NCBI GenBank assembly: GCA_947627785.1
Contig: CANQXC010000019.1
Span: forward strand, 1 to 12,272
Source: an uncultured Clostridia bacterium
Lineage (GTDB): Bacteria; Bacillota; Clostridia; TANB77; CAG-508
Direction of reading: 5' to 3'
DNA length: 12,272 bases
In this document: in pieces, positions 6,363 through 12,272 of the stretch
Layout of the letters: each line of letters begins with the position of its first letter
How positions within the stretch are numbered: position 1 is the stretch's first letter
The notes under the pieces: model-generated
Told to the model about the DNA's origin: nothing
Database searches by the model: none
Seen by the model: the letters and a program-made list of their open reading frames with translations, nothing else
Made by a program: the position numbers and the translations under genes

Positions 6363-8060
6363 TTAATCTTTCCTTTCTTTATTTTTATCTTTCCACGTTA
6401 ACCATTTCATGCTAAAATGAGGCTGCTCTTTAGGTCTTTTAGTATTTAAGAAATCACCTCTAGTTTCCCTTTTCCAAATAGGAGAAATAAAGTATGAAAT
6501 TGAGGTATTTAAGTTAGTTAAAGGTGCATATGGTGCTAAATAAGAGGCACCAAAAGATCTTAAATTGCATAATAAAGTAATTTGCACGAAAATTCCTATA
6601 GCTATACCAAATAAACCAGCTAGATATCCCAAGAAAATGTATAAAAATTTATAAATTCTAAATGTAAAATTAAGCGAAAAATCCGGAATTGCAAATGAAC
6701 ATATACCGGTCAGTGCTACAATTATAATAAGAACTGGACTAACTATATTTGCACTTACAGCGGCTTCACCTAATACCAATGCACCAATTATACCAATTGT
6801 AGGACCAATAGGAGTAGGAATTCTAAGTCCAGCTTCACGTATCAATTCAAAAGAAACCTCCATTAATAGAATTTCAAATATTACCGGAAAAGGCACAGAA
6901 TTTCTAGAGGCGGCAATGGTAAATAAAAGTGTAGTTGGTACAAGTTCTGTGTGATAATTCATTATTGCAACATAAATTCCAGGCAGAAAAAGTGATATGA
7001 ATGTTGCAATAAACCTGATGACTTTTAACAAATTAGAGTATTGATGCTTTAAGTTTAAATCTTCTGGAGAAGATAAAAAATCTATAAAAACGCCAGGAGC
7101 AATTAAACAATAAGGAGAGCCATTAACAAGAATTGCAACTCTACCTTCAAGTAAATGATTAACAGCCTTATCAGGACGTTCTGTAGAAATTAATTGAGGG
7201 AAAGCTACTTTACTATTATCTTGTATAAGCTGTTCAACATTGCCAGAGGAAACAATATAATCTACATCTATATTGTTAAGTCTATATTTTACCTCTTCAA
7301 CTAAACTAGAATTAGCAATATTTTTCATATAACAAACAGCAACACTAGTTTTACTAACTGTACCAACAGAAGAATTTTCAATAATCAACTCAGAACTATT
7401 AATTAATCTTCTAAGAATAGATGTATTTGTTCTTAGCTTTTCTACAAAAGCTTCTTGAGAGCCTCTTACAACAATTTCATTTTTAGGAGTATCAATACCT
7501 CTACTCTCAAAGCCCTTAACATCTATAACAAATGCAATATTTAAAGTATCCACAAAAAGGGCGCAGTCACCACTGTTAACAGACTTAGAAATTTCAGAAA
7601 ATTTGTTGAATTTTTTTATAGTATTTTGAGGCATAAGCTTATCAAAAATATAATCTTCGATATTTGCCTTTTTTATTTTTTTAAATTCTATACCATTTTT
7701 GGTATAATGTGTTTTATTAGTATTAGAATTAGTTTCCATTAATGGACGTAGCAAAAAGTTGTTAACAAGCTGAGATGAAATCATTCCATCAATTCCAAGC
7801 AATAGTGCATTATAAGATTTACCGAATATATTAATAATAAACGGACGAAAAATAATATCACTATTAATTAAGCTATTATATTGTACTTTTAAGTAATCAT
7901 AATTTTGCTCTAAGTTAGAAGATACATCTCTATCTGGCAAGAAATTCGGAGGTATATCTTTATCTGTATTAGAAGCGTTATTTTCAGATAAAACAAAATC
8001 ATAATTTTGTGTGGGTTTATATAAGAATAAACCTTTTAAATTTTCTTTAAAACTATTCAT
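6363..8060 (-). CDS. Spore germination protein GerA-like
   Basis: The A subunit of a germinant receptor lies in the spore inner membrane. GerA-type subunits have been proposed to form the ion-conducting part. The 565-residue protein has a soluble N-terminal region (about 1-335) with family landmarks: GDCALFVDTLNIAFVIDVKG, then 'VVRGSQEAFVEKLRTN', then GRVAILVNGSPYCLIAPGVF and FLSSPEDLN. A membrane domain (about 340-515) follows, with LPGIYVAIMNYHTELVPTTL, LIREAGLRIPTPIGPTIGII, 'GALVLGEAAVSANIVSP' and LRSFGASYLAPYAPL. The soluble cytoplasmic tail is KRETRGDFLNTKRPKEQ. It is somewhat longer than many GerA proteins because of a polar extension of about 40-60 residues at the start and an Asn/Thr-rich linker near 105-125. 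The start at 8060 has AGGA at the complement of 8074-8077. It is the first gene of the operon and is divergent from the UDP-sugar pyrophosphorylase gene. Confidence 0.95.
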   Translation of the reverse strand: MNSFKENLKGLFLYKPTQNYDFVLSENNASNTDKDIPPNFLPDRDVSSNLEQNYDYLKVQYNSLINSDIIFRPFIINIFGKSYNALLLGIDGMISSQLVNNFLLRPLMETNSNTNKTHYTKNGIEFKKIKKANIEDYIFDKLMPQNTIKKFNKFSEISKSVNSGDCALFVDTLNIAFVIDVKGFESRGIDTPKNEIVVRGSQEAFVEKLRTNTSILRRLINSSELIIENSSVGTVSKTSVAVCYMKNIANSSLVEEVKYRLNNIDVDYIVSSGNVEQLIQDNSKVAFPQLISTERPDKAVNHLLEGRVAILVNGSPYCLIAPGVFIDFLSSPEDLNLKHQYSNLLKVIRFIATFISLFLPGIYVAIMNYHTELVPTTLLFTIAASRNSVPFPVIFEILLMEVSFELIREAGLRIPTPIGPTIGIIGALVLGEAAVSANIVSPVLIIIVALTGICSFAIPDFSLNFTFRIYKFLYIFLGYLAGLFGIAIGIFVQITLLCNLRSFGASYLAPYAPLTNLNTSISYFISPIWKRETRGDFLNTKRPKEQPHFSMKWLTWKDKNKERKD

Positions 8061-8101
8061 GCATATAAGTATTTCCTAAAAATAGAAAATTATGTATAAA
8101 A

Positions 8102-8121
8102 TGAATATAATATTATATTCA
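8102..8121. promoter_or_regulatory. 20-bp perfect palindrome in divergent promoter region
   Basis: The half-site TGAATATAAT is followed directly by its reverse complement ATTATATTCA, with no spacer. It lies between the divergent gerA-like and pyrophosphorylase genes and contains TATAAT on both strands. It could be a dimeric regulator's operator, a pair of back-to-back -10 boxes, or chance in AT-rich DNA. A 20-bp perfect match is, however, long for chance at one given site. Confidence 0.6.
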
Positions 8122-8140
8122 CATAATGAGGGGTAGACAA
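8112..8140 (-). promoter_or_regulatory. Candidate promoter of the spore germination operon
   Basis: On the minus strand TTGTCT (8140-8135, 4/6) lies 17 bases from TATAAT (8117-8112, 6/6), giving a leader of about 45 bases before gerA. This looks like a sigma-A site. Germinant receptor operons are normally transcribed by forespore sigma-G, and no convincing sigma-G site with correct spacing was seen: TGAATA at 8121-8116 and CATAATT at 8094-8088 are 21 bases apart, which is too far. The -35 overlaps that of the opposite promoter. Confidence 0.35.
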
Positions 8141-8162
8141 AGTAAAAAAAAAATGGTATATT
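8134..8162 (+). promoter_or_regulatory. Sigma-A promoter of the UDP-sugar pyrophosphorylase gene
   Basis: TAGACA (8134-8139, 5/6), a 17-base spacer and an extended -10, TG (8154-8155) plus TATATT (8157-8162, 5/6). The spacer includes a run of ten A residues. The start would fall about 25 bases before the ATG, leaving room for the strong ribosome binding site AAAAGGAGG. The -35 overlaps the candidate -35 of the divergent gerA promoter. Confidence 0.6.
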
Positions 8163-8193
8163 AATTAAGTATATTTTCAAAAGGAGGCAAATG

Positions 8194-9423
8194 ATGGAAG
8201 AAATGGATAAGGCAAGAGAAATACTAAAAAAGTACAACCAAACGCATATAAAGAATTTAAATAAAGAATTAGCTGAGCAAGTGTTAAAAATAGATTTTGA
8301 ACAATTACAAGAATTATATGAACAAGTAAATAATAAAGTAGCAGACAGTGATAATATAGATAATATCGAACCAGTAAAAGCAATAAATCCTAGTAAAATT
8401 TCTAAAGAAGAATTAGATAATTATATAAAAATAGGAGAGAATAAAGTAAGGTCTGGTAAGTTTGCTGTTGCAATAATGGCAGGTGGGCAAGGATCAAGAT
8501 TAGGTCATAATGGACCAAAAGGGACATTTACATTAACATTAAACTCAAAGCAAAAGTCTTTATTTCAAATAATAGTTGAAAAATTACAAGATGCACAAAA
8601 AAAATATAATGTAACATTATCATGTTATATAATGACAAGTCCAGAAAATAATGATGATACAATTGACTTTTTTGAAAAGAATAATTATTTTGGTTATCCA
8701 AAAGAATACATAAAATTTTTTGAGCAAGGAGAACAACCATTATTAGATAAAAAAGGTAAAGTTTTAATAGGAGAAAATGGATTAATAAAGTTAGCTTCAG
8801 ATGGAAATGGTGGAATATTTTATTCAATGGCCAAAAATGGAATTATAGATGATATGAAAAAGAAAAATATAGAGTGGGTTTTTATAGGTTCAGTAGATAA
8901 TTTATTAGTAAAATATGTAGATACTCTATTATTAGGTATAGCAATAGATAAAAAGGTAAAAATAGCAACAAGAACAATTATAAAAAATAGTCCTTATGAA
9001 AAAGTAGGAGTATTATGTAAAAGAAATGGAAAAGTTAAAGTAATAGAGTATACAGAGATTCCAAAGAAAATGAGATTTGCAGTTGATGAAACAGGGGAAA
9101 TGATATATGGTGAGTCTCATATAATGTGTAATCTATTTAATATAGAAGCAATAGAAAAGGCAAGTACAAAAGAATTAAAGTATCATATAGCAGTAAAAAA
9201 ATCAAAATATATGAATGAAGATGGAATAATAATAGAACCAACAGAAGAAAACTGTTATAAATTTGAAAAGTTTATATTTGATAGCTTCTGTTTATTTGAT
9301 GAGATTGCAATACTAAGAGGAAAAAGAGAAGAAGATTTTGCTCCTATTAAAAATGAAAAAGGAATAGATAGTCCAGAAACAGCAAAGAAGATGTATGAAG
9401 AATATATAGCAAAAAATGTATAA
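8194..9423 (+). CDS. UDPGP type 1 family nucleotidyltransferase (UAP1-like UDP-sugar pyrophosphorylase)
   Basis: Enzymes of this family make UDP-GlcNAc or a related UDP-sugar from UTP and a sugar-1-phosphate in the cytoplasm, releasing pyrophosphate. The 409-residue protein matches the eukaryotic UAP1 pattern along its length. The uridine/pyrophosphate loop is MAGGQGSRLGHNGPKG (about 95-110), with CYIMTSPENNDDTIDFFEK and SDGNGGIFYSMAKNGI after it. Further landmarks are 'IGSVDNLLVKYVD', the segment PYEKVGVLCKRNGKVKVIEY, then 'FEKFIFDSF' and 'EEDFAPIKNEKGIDSPETA'. It is not related to the usual bacterial GlmU or GalU folds by length or motif. Two ATGs are adjacent (8191 and 8194). AGGAGG (8182-8187) is better spaced from 8194, so that start is chosen. 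The UAP1 'GNI' sugar-site motif appears as SHI here, so substrate identity (GlcNAc, Glc or other) is uncertain. Confidence 0.88.
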   Translation: MEEMDKAREILKKYNQTHIKNLNKELAEQVLKIDFEQLQELYEQVNNKVADSDNIDNIEPVKAINPSKISKEELDNYIKIGENKVRSGKFAVAIMAGGQGSRLGHNGPKGTFTLTLNSKQKSLFQIIVEKLQDAQKKYNVTLSCYIMTSPENNDDTIDFFEKNNYFGYPKEYIKFFEQGEQPLLDKKGKVLIGENGLIKLASDGNGGIFYSMAKNGIIDDMKKKNIEWVFIGSVDNLLVKYVDTLLLGIAIDKKVKIATRTIIKNSPYEKVGVLCKRNGKVKVIEYTEIPKKMRFAVDETGEMIYGESHIMCNLFNIEAIEKASTKELKYHIAVKKSKYMNEDGIIIEPTEENCYKFEKFIFDSFCLFDEIAILRGKREEDFAPIKNEKGIDSPETAKKMYEEYIAKNV

Positions 9424-9470
9424 ATTTTACAAAAATTCTTATAATACTAATAAAATGTTTTAATCAATAT

Positions 9471-9493
9471 AATAACTAGTGTTTTTAGTTATT
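9471..9493 (+). repeat. Inverted repeat upstream of yitT-like gene
   Basis: AATAACTA (9471-9478) and TAGTTATT (9486-9493) form an 8-bp inverted repeat with a 7-base loop that is T-rich on the plus strand. It sits 48 bases after the pyrophosphorylase stop and 31 bases before the next start. It is too AT-rich for a strong terminator, and the trailing bases are not a clean U-run. It could be a weak terminator, an operator, or chance. Confidence 0.3.
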
Positions 9494-9524
9494 TATAAGG
9501 GTAGAAGCATAGAAGAGGTACATT

Positions 9525-10394
9525 ATGAAAATTAGTATAGTAAGAAATATAGTAAAGATAAAAAAAATAGTATTAGGATTAGTAAAAATCACCATTGGAA
9601 CAATGATTATGGCAATAGGCATAGACTTATTTTTATTGCCTAATCAACTTTCAACAGGTGGTTTTTCTGGTATAGGGACAGTATTTTATTATCTTTTTGG
9701 AATATCTGTAGGAACCACTATGCTGGTATTGAATGTTCCATTATTTATCCTATCGTATTTTAAAGTAGGAAAAAGATTCTTTTTTAATGCAATAATAGGA
9801 ACAGTATTATTATCTTATTTTTTAAATGTATTTGAAAAATTAAATCCAATTACAAATGATAGAGTTTTAGCATTTATATATGGTTCAATAATTGTAGGAA
9901 TAGGAACTGCGATAGTATTAAAAGCACGAGCTTCAACAGGAGGAACAGAGCTTGTTGCAAATATAGTAAAAGCATATAAGCCAGAATTTAAAACAGGCAC
10001 ATTAATAGTAATTTTTGATACTATTATAATTACAGCAAATACCATATTTTTTAGAGATATAGAAGTAGCTTTGTATTCAGCACTTGCAATATATGTTATG
10101 GGAAAAATATTGGATATTTTCTTTGAAGGAATAGATTTTGCTAAAATGCTATTAATTATATCTCCAAAATGGGAAGAAATATCTAATAGAATAAATACAG
10201 AAATAAGGAGAGGAACAACATCATTATATGGAGAAGGAATGTACAAGAAAGAACAAAAACAAATTCTGCTATGTGTAATGTCAAGACATGAAGTAAGAGA
10301 GGTAAGAAGAATTGTTGAGGAAATAGACCCATCTGCATTTATTGTGATAACAAATGCAAGAGAGGTCTATGGAGAAGGATTTAAAGAAGCATGA
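9525..10394 (+). CDS. YitT family membrane protein (DUF161 + DUF2179)
   Basis: This is a polytopic membrane protein of unknown biochemical function, common in Firmicutes in several copies. The N-terminal two thirds (about 15-215) hold about five to six helices with the family repeats GTMIMAIGIDLFLLPNQLST, GGFSGIGTVFYYLFGISVGT and 'LNVPLFILSYFKVGKRFF'. The second half-repeat contains ASTGGTELVANIV and 'GTLIVIFDTIIITANTIFFRDIEVALYS'. The cytoplasmic DUF2179 domain (about 215-285) carries GTTSLYGEGMYKKEQKQILL, VMSRHEVREVRRIVEEIDP and AFIVITNAREVYGEGF. The length of 289 residues is standard. The ribosome binding site AGAGGT (9515-9520) is well placed. A co-transcript with the upstream gene is possible (101-base gap). 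The stop lies 14 bases from the convergent minus-strand gene. Confidence 0.92.
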   Translation: MKISIVRNIVKIKKIVLGLVKITIGTMIMAIGIDLFLLPNQLSTGGFSGIGTVFYYLFGISVGTTMLVLNVPLFILSYFKVGKRFFFNAIIGTVLLSYFLNVFEKLNPITNDRVLAFIYGSIIVGIGTAIVLKARASTGGTELVANIVKAYKPEFKTGTLIVIFDTIIITANTIFFRDIEVALYSALAIYVMGKILDIFFEGIDFAKMLLIISPKWEEISNRINTEIRRGTTSLYGEGMYKKEQKQILLCVMSRHEVREVRRIVEEIDPSAFIVITNAREVYGEGFKEA

Positions 10395-10408
10395 TAATAT
10401 TGATTACA

Positions 10409-10948
10409 TTAATATATAATAGCTGTAGGAATATAAGTAGCATCAGGAGGATAGGTAAACTCATCAGAAGGTTTATCTATCTTCTTTATTTTATTAACTT
10501 TAATAACAGGAATTTCACCGTGGTAATTACCTTTAGAGATAACACCAGTAATTTCTACCCAAGTACCATCAGCATAGCTTTTTGCATCATTATGAGAACA
10601 TAAGAAACCAACAATTAGCTTTTCGGTACTACCTTCAACAATCATATCTCTAGCAAGCACAAATTGATTATCACTAAAATCTAAATTTCTAAACACATAT
10701 CCAGAAAAACAGATTTTTTGCCCAATATAAGTATCTATATTTTCATAAACACTTTTTAAAATATTTGTATAATTATCAGCTTGAATATAAGCAACATCAG
10801 GCTCTTTTATACTATCCTTTACTTTAAAACTATTATTAAATATTTTATATAAAGAGAGCAAAAAGAATATAACTACAATAATAGAAATTATAACAAGTGA
10901 AACCTTAACAATACTTTTACTATTAAATTTAACATTATAAACAAACAT
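10409..10948 (-). CDS. Membrane-anchored protein with DUF1980-like (YcgQ C-terminal-like) domain
   Basis: I do not know the exact function. The 179-residue protein has one N-terminal membrane helix (about 13-35) and then an extracytoplasmic domain. Its pattern resembles the C-terminal beta-barrel domain of DUF1980/TIGR03943 (YcgQ) proteins: YIGQKICFSGYVFRNLDFSD, 'NQFVLARDMIV', LIVGFLCSHNDAKSYADGTW, 'VEITGVISKGNYHGEIPVIKVNKI' and a Pro-rich end, FTYPPDATYIPT. YcgQ proteins are normally larger, multi-helix membrane proteins paired with a YcgR-type permease (DUF318). Here the domain stands alone on a single anchor and no permease gene is adjacent. The ribosome binding site TGGAAAGGA (complement of 10960-10968) is 11 bases upstream. 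The assignment rests on recognised motif order, not on an alignment. Confidence 0.6.
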   Translation of the reverse strand: MFVYNVKFNSKSIVKVSLVIISIIVVIFFLLSLYKIFNNSFKVKDSIKEPDVAYIQADNYTNILKSVYENIDTYIGQKICFSGYVFRNLDFSDNQFVLARDMIVEGSTEKLIVGFLCSHNDAKSYADGTWVEITGVISKGNYHGEIPVIKVNKIKKIDKPSDEFTYPPDATYIPTAIIY

Positions 10949-11061
10949 AAGATATTCATTCCTTTCCAGAAAAATAAATGTTTACCATAAAATCCGCCAA
11001 ACTCCAATGCAGAGTTATATATTTATTCTAACATGTTTTTTATTAATTCTATGTTTACATA

Positions 11062-11090
11062 TTGAAAGATATGCTAATTTGTGATATAAA
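11062..11090 (+). promoter_or_regulatory. Sigma-A promoter of secA
   Basis: TTGAAA (11062-11067, 5/6), exactly 17 bases, then an extended -10, TG (11082-11083) plus TATAAA (11085-11090, 5/6). The predicted leader is about 30 bases and ends in AGGTAGGT before the ATG. This is the best promoter in the window. Confidence 0.65.
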
Positions 11091-11126
11091 TGTATAGATA
11101 CATAAAAAGAAAAGGTAGGTACATAA

Positions 11127-12272
11127 ATGGGAATATTTAGTAAAATTTTTAAATCATATAGTGAAAAAGAAGTAAATAGAGTAATGCCAATAGTTGAAAA
11201 AATAAATGGCCTAGAACCAGAAATGCAGAAATTATCAGATACAGAGCTAAGAAATAAAACAGATGAATTTAAAGAAAGATTACAAAAGGGTGAAACGTTA
11301 GATGATATTTTACCAGAGGCTTTTGCAGTTGTAAGAGAAGCTTCTAAGAGAGTTCTAGGAATGAGACATTTTGACGTTCAATTAATAGGTGGAATTATTT
11401 TACACCAGGGTAGAATTGCAGAAATGAAAACAGGTGAAGGTAAAACTTTAGTTGCTACATTGCCAGTATATTTAAATGCTCTTACAGGTAAAGGCGTTCA
11501 TGTTGTAACAGTAAATGATTACCTAGCAAAAAGAGATAGTGAATGGATGGGAAAATTATATAAATTTTTAGGTTTAACTGTAGGATTAGTTATTGCAAGA
11601 ATGCCATCTGAAGAAAAGAGAAGAGCTTATGCAGCAGATATTACCTATGGAACAAATAATGAATATGGATTCGATTATTTAAGAGATAATATGGTTATAG
11701 ATAAAAAAGATATAGTTCAAAGACCATTAAATTATGCAATTGTAGATGAGATTGATAGTATTTTAATAGATGAGGCTCGTACTCCTCTTATAATTTCTGG
11801 AACAGCAGCAGAAAGTTCAAATTTATATAAATTAGCTAATGATTTTGTAAGACGTTTAAAAGCAAAAACTTTAGTAGAAGAAGATGCAAAAGATATAGAT
11901 CAAGCTGAAGATAACGAAAATTATGATTATATTATAGATTTAAAAGCAAAATCTGCTTCACTTACAGGTAAAGGTACAAAAAAGGCAGAGGAATATTTTA
12001 AATTAGAAAATTTAAATGATATTAATAACTCAGAAATAGTTCATCATATTAACCAAGCTCTTCGTGCACATGGAATTATGAAAAAGGATATAGATTACAT
12101 TGTTAAAGACGGAGAAGTTTTAATAGTAGATGAATTTACAGGAAGAATAATGTATGGAAGAAGATATAATAATGGTTTACATCAAGCAATAGAAGCAAAG
12201 GAAAATGTAAAAATTGCAAATGAATCTAAAACATTAGCAACAATAACATTCCAAAATTATTTTAGAATGTAT
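11127..12272 (+). CDS. secA: Protein translocase ATPase SecA, N-terminal part
   Basis: SecA is the motor ATPase that pushes unfolded preproteins through SecYEG. The first 382 residues are present and the frame is open to the window edge. Landmarks in order: the N-terminal start MGIFSKIFKSYSEKEVNR; 'MRHFDVQLIGGIILHQGRIAEMKTGEGKT', with Walker A GEGKT at about 103-107; then VNDYLAKRDSEWMGKLY. Next come ITYGTNNEYGFDYLRDNMV and the DEAD-like box DEID (207-210) in 'VDEIDSILIDEARTPLIISG'. The preprotein cross-linking domain from about residue 222 includes KGTKKAEEYFKLENLNDI and VDEFTGRIMYGRRYNNGLHQ. The start is supported by AGGTAGGT (11113-11120 region) six bases upstream and the promoter above. 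secG of the same machine lies about 7.5 kb upstream on the same strand. Confidence 0.97.
   Translation, partial: MGIFSKIFKSYSEKEVNRVMPIVEKINGLEPEMQKLSDTELRNKTDEFKERLQKGETLDDILPEAFAVVREASKRVLGMRHFDVQLIGGIILHQGRIAEMKTGEGKTLVATLPVYLNALTGKGVHVVTVNDYLAKRDSEWMGKLYKFLGLTVGLVIARMPSEEKRRAYAADITYGTNNEYGFDYLRDNMVIDKKDIVQRPLNYAIVDEIDSILIDEARTPLIISGTAAESSNLYKLANDFVRRLKAKTLVEEDAKDIDQAEDNENYDYIIDLKAKSASLTGKGTKKAEEYFKLENLNDINNSEIVHHINQALRAHGIMKKDIDYIVKDGEVLIVDEFTGRIMYGRRYNNGLHQAIEAKENVKIANESKTLATITFQNYFRMY

Noticed and set aside
8088..8121. Sigma-G-like promoter for gerA (TGAATA ... CATAATT)
   Set aside because: The elements resemble sigma-G boxes, but the spacing is 21 bases instead of 17-18, and AT-rich DNA makes such matches easy.
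9815..10246. Minus-strand open frame of 143 residues within the yitT-like gene
   Set aside because: It is a mirror of the YitT coding sequence with no ribosome binding site or recognisable motif.
10391..10603. Plus-strand open frame of 70 residues after yitT
   Set aside because: It is antisense to the DUF1980-like gene and overlaps the yitT stop, with no ribosome binding site of note.
10979..11007. Minus-strand promoter for the DUF1980-like gene (TTGGAG, 17 bases, TGG-TAAACA)
   Set aside because: Only 3/6 matches in each box; the spacing is right but the evidence is too thin to list as a feature.

Overview
The window reads as an ordinary chromosomal segment from a strongly AT-rich, low-GC Gram-positive, endospore-forming bacterium, most likely a member of the Clostridia. 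The grounds are the pervasive A/T third codon positions, A/G-rich Shine-Dalgarno sequences, a single-chain glycyl-tRNA synthetase, the recA-recX pair, scpA, and a complete three-gene spore germinant receptor cluster. I see no tRNA, rRNA, CRISPR array, transposon or phage gene. No gene-free stretch exceeds 300 bases.

Layout. Bases 1-713 (+) hold the C-terminal half of glycyl-tRNA synthetase. They are followed on the same strand by recA, recX and scpA (779-3226), and then by secG with its own promoter (3289-3577). From 3648 to 8060 everything lies on the minus strand and forms a spore germination operon, transcribed gerA-like, gerB-like, gerC-like, then a tiny two-helix membrane protein. The gerC-like gene carries an apparent one-base frameshift near 4427, so it appears as two open frames. 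A divergent promoter region (about 8061-8193), with overlapping candidate -35 boxes and a 20-bp perfect palindrome, separates gerA from a plus-strand gene for a UAP1-type UDP-sugar pyrophosphorylase. A YitT-family membrane protein follows on the plus strand. It converges, with a 14-bp gap, on a minus-strand membrane-anchored protein with a DUF1980-like domain. The window ends inside secA (+), which has a clear promoter.

How they fit together. recA and recX encode the recombinase and its modulator. ScpA is the kleisin of the SMC condensin. SecG and SecA are parts of the same general secretion machine but are encoded about 7.5 kb apart. GerA, GerB and GerC would assemble as a germinant receptor in the spore inner membrane. 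The small two-helix protein fits the 'D protein' class known beside germinant receptor operons in Bacillus. The most unusual points are the split gerC gene and its Gly/Ser-rich insert, the unannotated-looking D-type gene, and the palindromic divergent promoter. A further point is that many ribosome binding sites pair with the extreme 3' end of 16S rRNA and so sit unusually far from the start codon.
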